Assembly: GCF_014199985.1 (NCBI RefSeq)
Contig: NZ_JACHOS010000022.1
Location: 1-64,000 of the forward strand
Source of the DNA: Methylorubrum rhodesianum
GTDB lineage: Bacteria; Pseudomonadota; Alphaproteobacteria; Rhizobiales; Beijerinckiaceae
Direction: 5' to 3'
Length of the DNA stretch: 64,000 nucleotides
The position numbers were made by a program, and so were the translations under genes. Below, piece after piece: positions 34,278 through 42,050 of this stretch (positions are counted from its first letter, which is position 1; every line of letters begins with the position of its first letter). The notes beneath the pieces were generated by a model, which saw only the letters and a list, made by a program, of their open reading frames with translations, was not told the origin of the DNA and ran no database searches.

Positions 34278-35107
34278 TGGCGTCGACCAATGCCGTAGAT
34301 TGGCGCAGCCTCGAACGTGCTTCGCTGACGAGAGCCTACGACAATTCAGAGGCGGTCCGGGACAGCGCCGCGCTTGTGGCGGGCTGGCGCACCCGCAGCG
34401 CCGCCTTCCGGGAGGCCAAAGTCGGACAAACCCTCGCCTACGGCCCCGTCCAGCGGCAAGCCCTCGATCTCTACCGCTGCGGCGCGGCGGGTGCGCCCTG
34501 CCTCGCCTTCGTTCATGGCGGCTACTGGCAGCGCAACGCCCGGGAGGATTTTACCTGCATGGCCGAGGGACCGCTCGCCCTCGGTCTCGACGTGGCGCTG
34601 GTCGGCTACACCCTGGCGCCGGAGGCGAGCCTCACCCGGATAACCGAGGAGATCGGGGCCGCGCTCCGCCTGCTGCGGCGGGAAACCGGGGCGGGCCGTC
34701 TCGTCGTCGCGGGCTGGTCGGCCGGCGGCCATCTGGCGGCCCTGATGGCGAGCTTTGTTGCGGATACGGCCGATGCTGCCCTGGCGGTGAGCGGGATCTT
34801 CGATCTGGAGCCGATCGCCGGGACGGCGCTCAACGACGTGTTGCGCCTCACTCAAGTCGAAGTGGCCGAACTCTCTCCCATCCGCCGTCTCGCTCCGGGC
34901 GGGCCGCCGGTCTCGGTGATCTACGGCGGGGCCGAACTGCCCGAGCTCTGCCGCCAATCCGAAGACTACTACGCCGCTCGCCGGACCCTCGGCCTCGCCG
35001 GCGACCTGCAGGTCGTGCCGGGGGCCGACCACTTCCGGGTGCTCGACGCCCTGATCGCGCCGGACGGGCTCGTCGCCCAGGAAACCGCCCGTCTCGCGGG
35101 CCTGTGA
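34277..35107 (+). CDS. Alpha/beta hydrolase, arylformamidase/carboxylesterase-like
   Basis: A 276-residue cytoplasmic hydrolase. Oxyanion-hole motif HGGYW at 80-84, nucleophile elbow GWSAGG with Ser148, and a C-terminal GADHF with His252 complete the expected triad; the acid is probably near 219. HGGYW is characteristic of the alpha/beta-hydrolase arylformamidases (N-formyl amide cleavage) but also occurs in esterases. It follows a truncated nitrate/taurine-type ABC ATPase by 1-bp overlap, fitting a role on an imported nitrogen compound. Confidence 0.82.
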   Translation: MASTNAVDWRSLERASLTRAYDNSEAVRDSAALVAGWRTRSAAFREAKVGQTLAYGPVQRQALDLYRCGAAGAPCLAFVHGGYWQRNAREDFTCMAEGPLALGLDVALVGYTLAPEASLTRITEEIGAALRLLRRETGAGRLVVAGWSAGGHLAALMASFVADTADAALAVSGIFDLEPIAGTALNDVLRLTQVEVAELSPIRRLAPGGPPVSVIYGGAELPELCRQSEDYYAARRTLGLAGDLQVVPGADHFRVLDALIAPDGLVAQETARLAGL

Positions 35108-35110
35108 CAC

Positions 35111-35398
35111 GCATAAACGCGGACGGACGGTGACCTCTTTTCGACGATCAGTGCGTCGGCCTCACCATCCAGTTGGCGCGCTCGATTGCGCGCCTCGTCG
35201 GCGTCGCGCGTCCCAAGGCTGACTCAGAACTCGCGGCCGGCCTGGCTTCCCTTCAGCGAGGGCCGGTGCACCCTCGTCGAAGAGGTTAGGCCCTGCCGGT
35301 CCGAGCACGGCCGGCATGTCGGCGCGCAGCGCGTCCGGAATGGTGCGACGGAAATAGAAGACGCGCCAACGTTGGACCAAGCCCACCATCTGCCTCAT
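35111..35398 (-). pseudogene. Phage-type integrase N-terminal remnant
   Basis: On the minus strand from 35398: MRQMVGLVQRWRVFYFRRTI and PDALRADMPAVLG, then after a stop and frame changes SLGTRDADEARNRARQLDGE and ADALIVEKRS. These are the consecutive N-terminal segments of tyrosine recombinases in this group. The catalytic domain is absent; the remnant ends against the hydrolase gene. It marks an old integration event beside the scn operon. Confidence 0.65.
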
Positions 35399-35528
35399 GG
35401 CTTCGTAGCACTCGTTCGTAGCAGGAGCGTGCTCAGAAGCCTATGGAGTCACAAAGATACCGTGATCACAATGAGCGTTCATAGAACCACCGAGAGCGTG
35501 CTTTGAGGACGGAGGAAGCTTGCGCGAT

Positions 35529-36185
35529 CTATCGTTGCAGGACGGCGGTGCCGATTAGCATGTCGCGGCTGACGAGACCTGCGAGATCGATCTCGTGTCG
35601 ACCAACGGTTTCAGCCGGAGGCATGGGGAGAACGAGGTAGCGCATGTCGGCATTGCTATCGTGCACGCGCACGCGGACCGCTTCCGGGATATCGAGCCCA
35701 AACTCGTGAAGGACTGTCCGTGGTTCCCGAACCGCTCGAGAACGGTACGTCTTGGAGATGTACCAGGAGGGAGGCTGTCCGAGTATGGACCGAGGATAGC
35801 AGGAGCACAGTGTGCAGACGATTAGGTTGTGAACGTCCGGCGTGTTCTCCACCACGACAAGCTGCGCCTCGCCCACTTTCATACCGAGTTCCGCAGCGGC
35901 GAGCTTTCCGTCGGCTAGGAGGCGGTTTTTGAAGTCAGGGTCGACCCACGCGCGAGCAACGAGGCGGGCACCGAGGTGGAGACCCGGAGTTTCGATCTTT
36001 TCGATCTCCTGGTCGGCCTCGCCTTTCGCCAGCAGGCCTTTGGTCACCAGTATGCCTTCGAGGATGGTGGTGATCCGCGCGGCCTCGGCATTGCCGGCAT
36101 CGTCTTCGACGACGAGAGCCTCCTGGGCCGTGTAGGCCGTACGGAGAGGCAAAGGACAGGGATCGGTGGTGTCGCGTTCAGCCAT
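35529..36185 (-). CDS. scnC: Thiocyanate hydrolase gamma / Co-type nitrile hydratase alpha-like subunit
   Basis: A 218-residue catalytic subunit. The metal site V-C-T-L-C-S-C occupies residues 123-129 (Cys124, Cys127, Cys129); Thr in the second place marks the cobalt type. The family frame is present: RLVARAWVDPDFKNRLLADG, PPSWYISKTYRSRAVREPR and VRVRVHDSNADMRYLVLP. It hydrates thiocyanate or a nitrile. The split of the partner into two small genes (scnB, scnA) in this order matches thiocyanate hydrolase rather than two-subunit nitrile hydratase. Overlaps scnA by 8 bp. Two Cys would need oxidation for activity; no activator gene is seen nearby. Confidence 0.82.
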   Translation of the reverse strand: MAERDTTDPCPLPLRTAYTAQEALVVEDDAGNAEAARITTILEGILVTKGLLAKGEADQEIEKIETPGLHLGARLVARAWVDPDFKNRLLADGKLAAAELGMKVGEAQLVVVENTPDVHNLIVCTLCSCYPRSILGQPPSWYISKTYRSRAVREPRTVLHEFGLDIPEAVRVRVHDSNADMRYLVLPMPPAETVGRHEIDLAGLVSRDMLIGTAVLQR

Positions 36186-36465
36186 GCGCCGGCTCCATCC
36201 AGTGCTCGTAGATCTCGGTCACGAGCGTGTCGTCGGGGTATTCAGAGTAGTCAGTCCAAAGGTCCGTCTGCAGGAATTCGACGCGATAGCAGCCGACCAC
36301 GCAGCCGCCCGCATTGCCGATGGCCAGATCTTCGGGATTGAGGAACACGCCGCAGAACTGCACGACGGTTCCGACGTGTCCGCGGACATAGGCTGGGATG
36401 CGGACGTGCCCCGCCTTTCCCAGATCCAGCACGCGTATCCGTTCTCCCGCATGAAAGAGCGGCAT
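36178..36465 (-). CDS. scnA: Thiocyanate hydrolase alpha-like subunit (nitrile hydratase beta C-terminal half)
   Basis: A 95-residue protein equivalent to the SH3-like C-terminal half of nitrile hydratase beta: FHAGERIRVLDLGKAGHVRI, PAYVRGHVGTVVQFCGVFLN, CYRVEFLQTDLW. Shorter than the characterised Thiobacillus subunit (about 126 residues, from memory). It overlaps scnB by 1 bp (TGATG) and scnC by 8 bp, so stoichiometric co-translation is likely. Structural subunit of the hydrolase. Confidence 0.78.
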   Translation of the reverse strand: MPLFHAGERIRVLDLGKAGHVRIPAYVRGHVGTVVQFCGVFLNPEDLAIGNAGGCVVGCYRVEFLQTDLWTDYSEYPDDTLVTEIYEHWMEPAHG

Positions 36466-36776
36466 CAGGTTTCTCCCGGCTCTTGAACGGAGTTTTCCAC
36501 GGCTGCAGCCAATTCGGCTCGTGTCAGAACGCCCTTCTCCTCGAGGATGTCGATCATCGCCTCAAGGCGCCGCCGATAGAAAGAGAGTGTTCTGTACTTC
36601 TCGGGCCCGAAGGACTCGAAGCCTCTGCGCATCTCATCAAGACTGATCACGCGTCGCGTGCTATCCCCGAGAAGATTTCGGATGGCTTCCACCCTCTTTT
36701 CCCAGTCGAGCCAGGGCAATTCAGTTCGGGGAATGGGCCCGGACAGCGAGCCGCCGATGTCGTGGTAGCCGCGCAT
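36465..36776 (-). CDS. scnB: Thiocyanate hydrolase beta-like subunit (nitrile hydratase beta N-terminal half)
   Basis: A 103-residue protein starting MRGYHDIGG, the signature start of nitrile hydratase beta chains, followed by LPWLDWEKRVEAIRNLLGD and YRRRLEAMIDILEEKGVLTR. It is the first hydrolase gene, 11 bp after the ABC ATPase gene. Nitrile hydratase activator proteins share this fold, so an accessory role is an alternative, but the gene order B-A-C argues for a structural subunit. Confidence 0.75.
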   Translation of the reverse strand: MRGYHDIGGSLSGPIPRTELPWLDWEKRVEAIRNLLGDSTRRVISLDEMRRGFESFGPEKYRTLSFYRRRLEAMIDILEEKGVLTRAELAAAVENSVQEPGET

Positions 36777-36787
36777 GCGCCTGATCC

Positions 36788-37585
36788 TTAGTTGGCCCGG
36801 ATGGATTCTTGGAAGATTGCCAGAGCCTTCGCCTTCAGCGCCATGAATTCCGGCTCTGTCGTCGCTTCAGGGACGCGGGGACGAGCGAGGGACACGTCGA
36901 GATAGGCTGCAATCCTCGTCGGCCTGCGGGTCAGAAGAAGGACCTTGTCCGCCAGATAGATCGCCTCATCGAGGTCGTGGCTTACCAGAAGCGCGGTAGT
37001 TCGCGTCTGACCGAGCACCTTCTGAAGCTGGTCGCGCATCGTTAGCGTCATCTCGTAGTCGAGTGCCGAAAAGGGCTCGTCGAGGAACAGCACCTCCGGC
37101 TCGGTCACCAGGGCGCGCATGATCGAGACCGTCTGCTGCTGTCCTCCCGACAATTCGTAGGGGTACCGATCAAGGTCGAACTTGAGATCGAACGCTGCCG
37201 CCAAGCGTTCGATCCGCCGACGCTGTTCTGCAGGCGCGACGCCCATCAGCATGAGCGGATACACGACGTTGTCCCGAGCTCTCATCCAGGGGAAAAGGGC
37301 TTCCCGATAGTTCTGGAATACATATCCGATGCGGGCTTCCGAGACCGGACGCCCGTCAAACAGTATCTCGCCCCCGTCACGCGGCATGATGCCCGAGATC
37401 ATGTTGATCAAAGTACTCTTCCCGCAGCCGTTCGGCCCGAACACGGAAACGATGGCTCCACGCGGCAGATCGAGGTCGAAGCGATCGTAGACGGTCTGGC
37501 CCCGAAACCGCTTGGCGAGGCCTCGGATGGTGATGTGGGGGTCAACGACGGGTTGAGCCGATGAAGTCGATGCCGGCGTATTCAT
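36788..37585 (-). CDS. ABC transporter ATPase, nitrate/sulfonate/taurine family
   Basis: A 265-residue ATPase: Walker A GPNGCGKST, Q-loop YVFQNYREALFPWMRARDNV, signature LSGGQQQTV, Walker B VLFLDEPFSALDYE and switch His in LLVSHDLDEAIYLADKVLLL. This LFPW Q-loop and SALD ending are typical of SsuB/TauB/NrtD. It overlaps the binding-protein gene by 4 bp and precedes scnB by 11 bp, so the importer and hydrolase are one transcription unit. Its cognate permease gene is damaged (38594-39201). Confidence 0.9.
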   Translation of the reverse strand: MNTPASTSSAQPVVDPHITIRGLAKRFRGQTVYDRFDLDLPRGAIVSVFGPNGCGKSTLINMISGIMPRDGGEILFDGRPVSEARIGYVFQNYREALFPWMRARDNVVYPLMLMGVAPAEQRRRIERLAAAFDLKFDLDRYPYELSGGQQQTVSIMRALVTEPEVLFLDEPFSALDYEMTLTMRDQLQKVLGQTRTTALLVSHDLDEAIYLADKVLLLTRRPTRIAAYLDVSLARPRVPEATTEPEFMALKAKALAIFQESIRAN

Positions 37586-38580
37586 AGGCCGATCTCTCCC
37601 TTTCGGAGTATTACGTCCGAGACCTTAATCGGATTCTTGAGAACACCCTCCGCGGCGAAAACATCGACGAGTGCCTGATAGGAGGCAAGATCGGTGTCGC
37701 CCAGATCTGCAAATGGCCTGAGGTAGGGCTGAGCCACCACGTCGACTTGCCCCGCCTTGATGGCCGTGTACTTTGGCAGAACCTTTCGGAAGCGAGCGAA
37801 ATCGCTCTCGGCGAGCCGCGTCGCCTCATCCAGGACCATGACGATCTTGCGGGCCACCGCCGGCCGCTCGGTTACGAACTTCGTGGTCAGCACCGAGACG
37901 CCGGAATAGAACGGGTCGGCAATGACGGAGGCACAGGCATTCGTGACCGCTCGCTTCGCCTCACCGAGAGCCGTCGCGATCGAGCCAGCCGGCTCCAAGG
38001 ACAGCGTCGCGTCCGCACTCCCTGAGATGACCGCAGGGACCTGCAGGCCGACCGCGAGTTCGACGAGACGCACGTCCCTGTCGGGGTCGAGGCCGGCCTT
38101 GCGCACCATGTGGCGGGAAATCGTCCGCCACTGAATTCCAGGGAGATGTCCGAGCGTCTTGCCCTTCAGGTCGGAGAAACTAGCGATCGAGGAATTGCTG
38201 GCAACGATCAGTCCGTCATTGATCCGCCCGATCTTAATGCCGCCGCCCTGAAGTCCGAACACCTTGAAAGTGCCTGGAAACTTCACTTCCGCCAGCACGG
38301 TGATCCCGGCAGCAGTTCCCGGAGCACCGACCTCCGCCCGGCCGGATACGAGGGCGTCGATGATCTGATTGGGAGCCTCGAACCGGACTGCCTCCACCTC
38401 GATGCCTGCCTTTTCGAAAAGCTTCTCCTCCTGCGCAACATAGAAGGCGGTGGTCTGCATAATCGGCAACCAGGCGATCATGACCTTTTCGCGGGCCTGC
38501 GCCAAGGCAGGAGCAGAGGGAGCGAAGGCTGCACCTAAGGTCGCCAGCGTAAATGTTCGGCGCGTGAGAGCGTTGGACAT
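37582..38580 (-). CDS. ABC transporter substrate-binding protein (TauA/SsuA/NMT1 type)
   Basis: About 332 residues. A Tat-like export signal (RRTFTLATLGAAFAPSAPAL) precedes the core: VMIAWLPIMQTTAFYVAQEE, LFEKAGIEVEAVRFEAPNQI, IDALVSGRAEVGAPGTAAGI. I use ATG 38580, 13 bp after the permease fragment, because the upstream extension to 38667 overlaps permease code. It likely binds the substrate of the hydrolase (thiocyanate, cyanate or a nitrile), by operon context only. Confidence 0.85.
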   Translation of the reverse strand: MSNALTRRTFTLATLGAAFAPSAPALAQAREKVMIAWLPIMQTTAFYVAQEEKLFEKAGIEVEAVRFEAPNQIIDALVSGRAEVGAPGTAAGITVLAEVKFPGTFKVFGLQGGGIKIGRINDGLIVASNSSIASFSDLKGKTLGHLPGIQWRTISRHMVRKAGLDPDRDVRLVELAVGLQVPAVISGSADATLSLEPAGSIATALGEAKRAVTNACASVIADPFYSGVSVLTTKFVTERPAVARKIVMVLDEATRLAESDFARFRKVLPKYTAIKAGQVDVVAQPYLRPFADLGDTDLASYQALVDVFAAEGVLKNPIKVSDVILRKGEIGL

Positions 38581-38593
38581 CTTCGTATCCAGA

Positions 38594-39201
38594 CTAGCGG
38601 CCGGCCCAGTGGACGAGGCGGCTTTCGAGGGCAAACAGGGCGAGGTTGAAGGCATATCCGAGCGCACCCGTCAGAAGGATCGTCCCATAGAGGCCCGGCA
38701 TGTCGAAGGTGATCTGCGAGTCGATGATCCGTTTGCCCAGGCCATTGTCCGAGCCGATGAACATCTCGGCCACAATGATCACGACCAGGGCTAGTGATAC
38801 CGCGGTGCGCACGCCGATGAAGGTCTGCGGCAGAGACTCGTAGATCGTCACATCTCGGAAGATGCGAAGCCTGGAGGCCCCCATCACCTGCGCAGCGAGC
38901 ATACGCGTCGGACGGGCGTTCATGACGCCATAGGCCACGTTGAACAGCACGATCAGGAACGCCGAGAAAGCGGCGACCGCAATCTTCGAAAGTTCGCCGA
39001 GGCCGAAGATGATCATGAAGAGAGGAAACAAGGCGGTCGCCGGTGTCGACCGAAAGAAATCGATCAGGAATTCAATGCTGCGGTAGATGCGCTGGCTGGA
39101 ACCGACGGGGCAGCGGGCCGCATCCAAGAACGCGGTCCGGCACGCGTCTTGGACTGAGCGTCGGCGGTGTCTGCGTCGTTCAATGAAGTGGCGCTAGACA
39201 T
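38594..39201 (-). pseudogene. ABC permease (TauC/SsuC type), internally deleted
   Basis: A start with ribosome site (GAGGTAG before ATG 39201) gives a hydrophilic N-terminus (MSSATSLNDADTADAQSKTR) that stops at 39064 in that frame. The C-terminal two thirds reads in another frame from 39127: IEFLIDFFRSTPATALFPLF, GELSKIAVAAFSAFL, EAA-type QVMGASRLRIFRDVTIYESL and LVVIIVAEMFIGSDNGLG. The first membrane segments are missing, so the transporter is probably dead unless another permease serves. Confidence 0.7.
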
Positions 39202-39269
39202 CTCTGCTACCTCGAATCGAGCCGGGCATATGTTGAAATCGCCCGCGGTGATGGGCGTGAGCATCGGAG

Positions 39270-40058
39270 TCAGGCGTCCGCCGCGATCGTCAGCCTTGCA
39301 AGAGTTGCGCGAGAGGCATTGGTCGGAGCTGAATCTGAGCTTTTCATCCGATAACTGGCGAGATATGCGCGCCAGCCTCCGAAGAGCGCGATCTCCGCCG
39401 TAGTGGATTCGACGAGTAAGCCCTTCGTGTGTGTGCCATCGGCAAGCTTCAGCGTGCCAATGCAAAGCGGAGCGGGTATGCCGGCGACGAAGTCGCCGAG
39501 ACCTGCGAGTGGCTGCGCCCAGATTTCCGTCGCGATCGATGCACCCATCTCGGGTTCGCAATGAAGAAGGCTCGGCCGAAGCGAAGGACCTCCCGGTAGA
39601 ACGAAGAGTCGATAATCCGGGTATGTCGAGACCGCGCGCAGAATGCGGCCGCCGGGTCGCGTCAGTTCGTGGTTTAAAGGCAGACCGGACACGGGCGCTG
39701 CAATCACGGCGATCTCGACTTCACCAGGGCACGGAGCCGTCGAACACGCCTCCGGAGACGGTACGGGCTGTCCGGATGCGCCGATTGTCGTCCCCGAACG
39801 TGCATGAAGGCGCCCGCCCAATGCAGCCAGAAAGCCATCTTTAAGCTGCCTACAGAGCGTCGCGGCGAACTCGGTCGGAGTTGGAAGTGCCCTTGTGCGC
39901 CCGTCGGCCGCCGCTCCCGACCCCAGAGCGGAATATCCCGGATCGAGATTTGCGCTGCCGCCCGGCACGGACGACGCGGCGAACTTCCAGATCGCAAGGA
40001 GTGTGGCCAGGATAACCGCAGACAGCAGGGCGGCCTGTAAGGTGATTCGATGGGTCAC
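39270..40058 (-). pseudogene. Chimera: ABC permease N-terminus joined to allophanate hydrolase C-terminal domain
   Basis: An open 262-residue frame made of two parts. Residues 1-75 look like a TauC-type permease start (LLSAVILATLLAIWKFAASS, LPTPTEFAATLCRQLKDG). From about residue 76 it is the C-terminal domain of allophanate hydrolase (EIAVIAAPVSGLPLNHELTR, YRLFVLPGGPSLRP, FVAGIPAPLCIGTLKLADGT, FGGWRAYLAS). The amidase domain is absent. A functional product is unlikely. Evidence that urea/allophanate catabolism genes were once here. Confidence 0.6.
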
Positions 40059-40141
40059 CGGGCATGTTCCCCTTGGCGCCGGGCTTGCGTATCGGAAAAG
40101 ACGAAGAGGTCTGCACGACCGGAATCAGGAGATCCCGAGGC

Positions 40142-41152
40142 ATGGCGCTCAATCTCAAGCAGCTTCGCTATCTCGTCGCGCTGGCGCGCCACCGGCACTT
40201 CGGCAAGGCGGCGGCCGAGTGCGGGATCACGCAGTCGGCGCTTTCCCAGGCCATCCGCCAGCTTGAAAGCGACTTCAACGCCCTGATCATCGACCGGCAT
40301 AATCATGGGTTCGAAGGTTTTACGCCCCAGGGGGCGATGGTGCTGGACTTCGCGCGCCGGACGCTCGACCATCACGAGCATCTTGTGCAGGACATCGGAT
40401 CGGCCGGAGACGAGCTGAACGGCCATGTGCGGCTCGGCGTGATCCCAGTCGCCATGCCGGCGATCTCGATCATCACGACGGCCTTCAACAGGCTCTATCC
40501 AGACGTCAGCGTCTCGGTGACGTCGCTGAACTTCACCGACCTCAAAAGCGGTCTCGAGAATTTCGATCTCGACATCGGCATCAACTATCTCGACCACGGC
40601 GCCTCCGCCGGTCTGAGGCCCTACTTCCTCTACGACGAGAGCTATTTCCTCATCGCACCGGCCGATTACTCGATCGCGCAGCGCAAGTCGGTGAGCTGGA
40701 CCGAGGCTGGCCGGCTGCCCCTGTGCATGCTGACGCCCGACATGCAGAACCGCCGCATCCTCGACCGCGTGTTCGCGAGCGTCGGCGTGACCCCGCGCAC
40801 GGTGCTCGAGACCAATTGCGCGCTGGCGCTCTGCTCGCACGTGCGCCCTGGCCATTGGTTCGCCGTGGTGCCGAACACCTTCTTCATGATGGTCGGAGAC
40901 TGGAGCCAAACCCGCGCGGTGCCGCTGATCGAGCCCAGCATCACCAACACGATCGGCTTGATGGTGCTCGAACGCGACCCCCAGCCGCCTGCCGTCAGCG
41001 CGTTCATCGAGGTGGCCGAGGACATCCGCATGGCGCGCGAACTGATGCGCTACGCACCTGCGCATCTGAAGTGCGAGCAGGCCGATCACGGTGCGGGCGC
41101 CACGACCGATACGCCGATCATGCAGTCGTGCGTTACTCGTGCGGCGAGTTGA
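40142..41152 (+). CDS. LysR-family regulator
   Basis: About 336 residues: N-terminal winged helix MALNLKQLRYLVALARHRHF with QSALSQAIRQLESDFNALII, then a substrate-binding domain (GHVRLGVIPVAMPAISIITT; DLDIGINYLDHG). The ATG at 40142 matches the family start. It is divergent from the scn/ABC region and its 3' end overlaps the opposite-strand scnC remnant by 67 bp, so its last about 20 residues may be foreign. Likely regulator of the thiocyanate/nitrile genes; inducer unknown. Confidence 0.85.
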   Translation: MALNLKQLRYLVALARHRHFGKAAAECGITQSALSQAIRQLESDFNALIIDRHNHGFEGFTPQGAMVLDFARRTLDHHEHLVQDIGSAGDELNGHVRLGVIPVAMPAISIITTAFNRLYPDVSVSVTSLNFTDLKSGLENFDLDIGINYLDHGASAGLRPYFLYDESYFLIAPADYSIAQRKSVSWTEAGRLPLCMLTPDMQNRRILDRVFASVGVTPRTVLETNCALALCSHVRPGHWFAVVPNTFFMMVGDWSQTRAVPLIEPSITNTIGLMVLERDPQPPAVSAFIEVAEDIRMARELMRYAPAHLKCEQADHGAGATTDTPIMQSCVTRAAS

Positions 41153-41400
41153 TCTTCGCTGAACCTCTCCGTCCCAGCGGGACACTGCGGAAGGACGAGG
41201 TACCGCATGTCCGCGTTGCTGTCGTGGACCAGGACACGCACTTCGCCCGGAAAGATGAGGCCGCGGCCGACGAGCAGTGCCTGCAGTGCGTCGACCAGGA
41301 TCTGCCCCTCGATGTTGCCGGCTTCAGCCTCGACGACGAACGGCACGTGAGCATCGTGCTCGTGCCCGTGATGGTGGTCGCCGATAGCCGCCTCCCTGTC
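41086..41400 (-). pseudogene. Second scnC copy lacking the metal-binding middle
   Basis: A His-rich start (DHHHGHEHDAH, as in gamma subunits) and EGQILVDALQALLVGRGLIF are joined directly to RVLVHDSNADMRYLVLPQCP. Comparison with the copy at 35529 shows loss of roughly 100 residues, including the whole C-T-L-C-S-C site. No start codon is visible in frame. It cannot be catalytic. Confidence 0.75.
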
Positions 41401-41411
41401 GCCGGAATTGT

Positions 41412-41715
41412 TCAGGCAATCGCCGTGTCGTTCGATGCCGGCGCCAGACAATGGTCGTAGAGTTCGATGCAGAGCAGGTCCGTGGGTGAGCCGCGGTACT
41501 CGTTCCACAGATCGGTCATTGCGAAACCGCCCCGATAGAGCGGCTAGGCCGGACCGCCGACGTTTCCCACGAGAGGTCTCCGGGATTGAGGTACGAGCCG
41601 CATCGCTGCAGCACGCCCCCCGGGCGCAGCCGGACGTAGAACTGTGTCCTGATGTGCCCGCCTTGCCGAGTTCGAGCACCGTCACCTTGTCGCCGGCCTT
41701 GAAGCGTGGCGTCAT
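41412..41715 (-). pseudogene. Second scnA copy, frameshifted
   Basis: Starts MTPRFKAGDKVTVLELGKAG, then shifts to HIRTQFYVRLRPGGVLQRCG and SYLNPGDLS, then to a third frame ending MTDLWNEYRGSPTDLLCIEL. Each piece matches the intact scnA at 36178-36465 in order. Length is not a multiple of three. Confidence 0.75.
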
Positions 41716-42041
41716 GGCTCGCGGGCGAACGAAGGCTCCCACCGTGCCCGCGCTTCCGCGATACCAGCGTCGAGTTCCTCACGGATGAAGACGTCCTTTT
41801 CGACGAGAATGTCGATCATCGCCTTCAGCCGGCACCTGTAGAAGGACAAAGTTTTGTGCCTGTCCTCGCCGAACGATTTGAACCTGCGCCAGAACTCGTC
41901 GAGCGACATCATGCTGCGCGTGCCGTCACCGACCAGGTTACAGATCGCCTCGACCTGCTTTCCCCAGTGAAGCCAGGGAAGCTCGACGATCGGGACGGGG
42001 CCGGCGGGGTTTCCAGCGATGTCGTGACATCCGCGCGTCAT
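41712..42041 (-). CDS. Second scnB-like subunit
   Basis: A 109-residue intact frame: MTRGCHDIAGN, LPWLHWGKQVEAICNLVGD, YRCRLKAMIDILVEKDVFIR, clearly paralogous to the 36465 gene. I start at ATG 42041, which aligns with that paralogue; a GTG at 42050 is also open. Its partners downstream are dead, so it may be a relic or could substitute in, or help activate, the other complex (inference). It follows the binding-protein gene by 9 bp. Confidence 0.7.
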   Translation of the reverse strand: MTRGCHDIAGNPAGPVPIVELPWLHWGKQVEAICNLVGDGTRSMMSLDEFWRRFKSFGEDRHKTLSFYRCRLKAMIDILVEKDVFIREELDAGIAEARARWEPSFAREP

Positions 42042-42050
42042 ATCGTTCAC

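Noticed and set aside
35529..36776. Calling the scn genes a plain nitrile hydratase
   Set aside because: The beta chain is split into two genes in the order B-A-C, as in thiocyanate hydrolase. Nitrile hydratase activity is still possible and is stated as an alternative.
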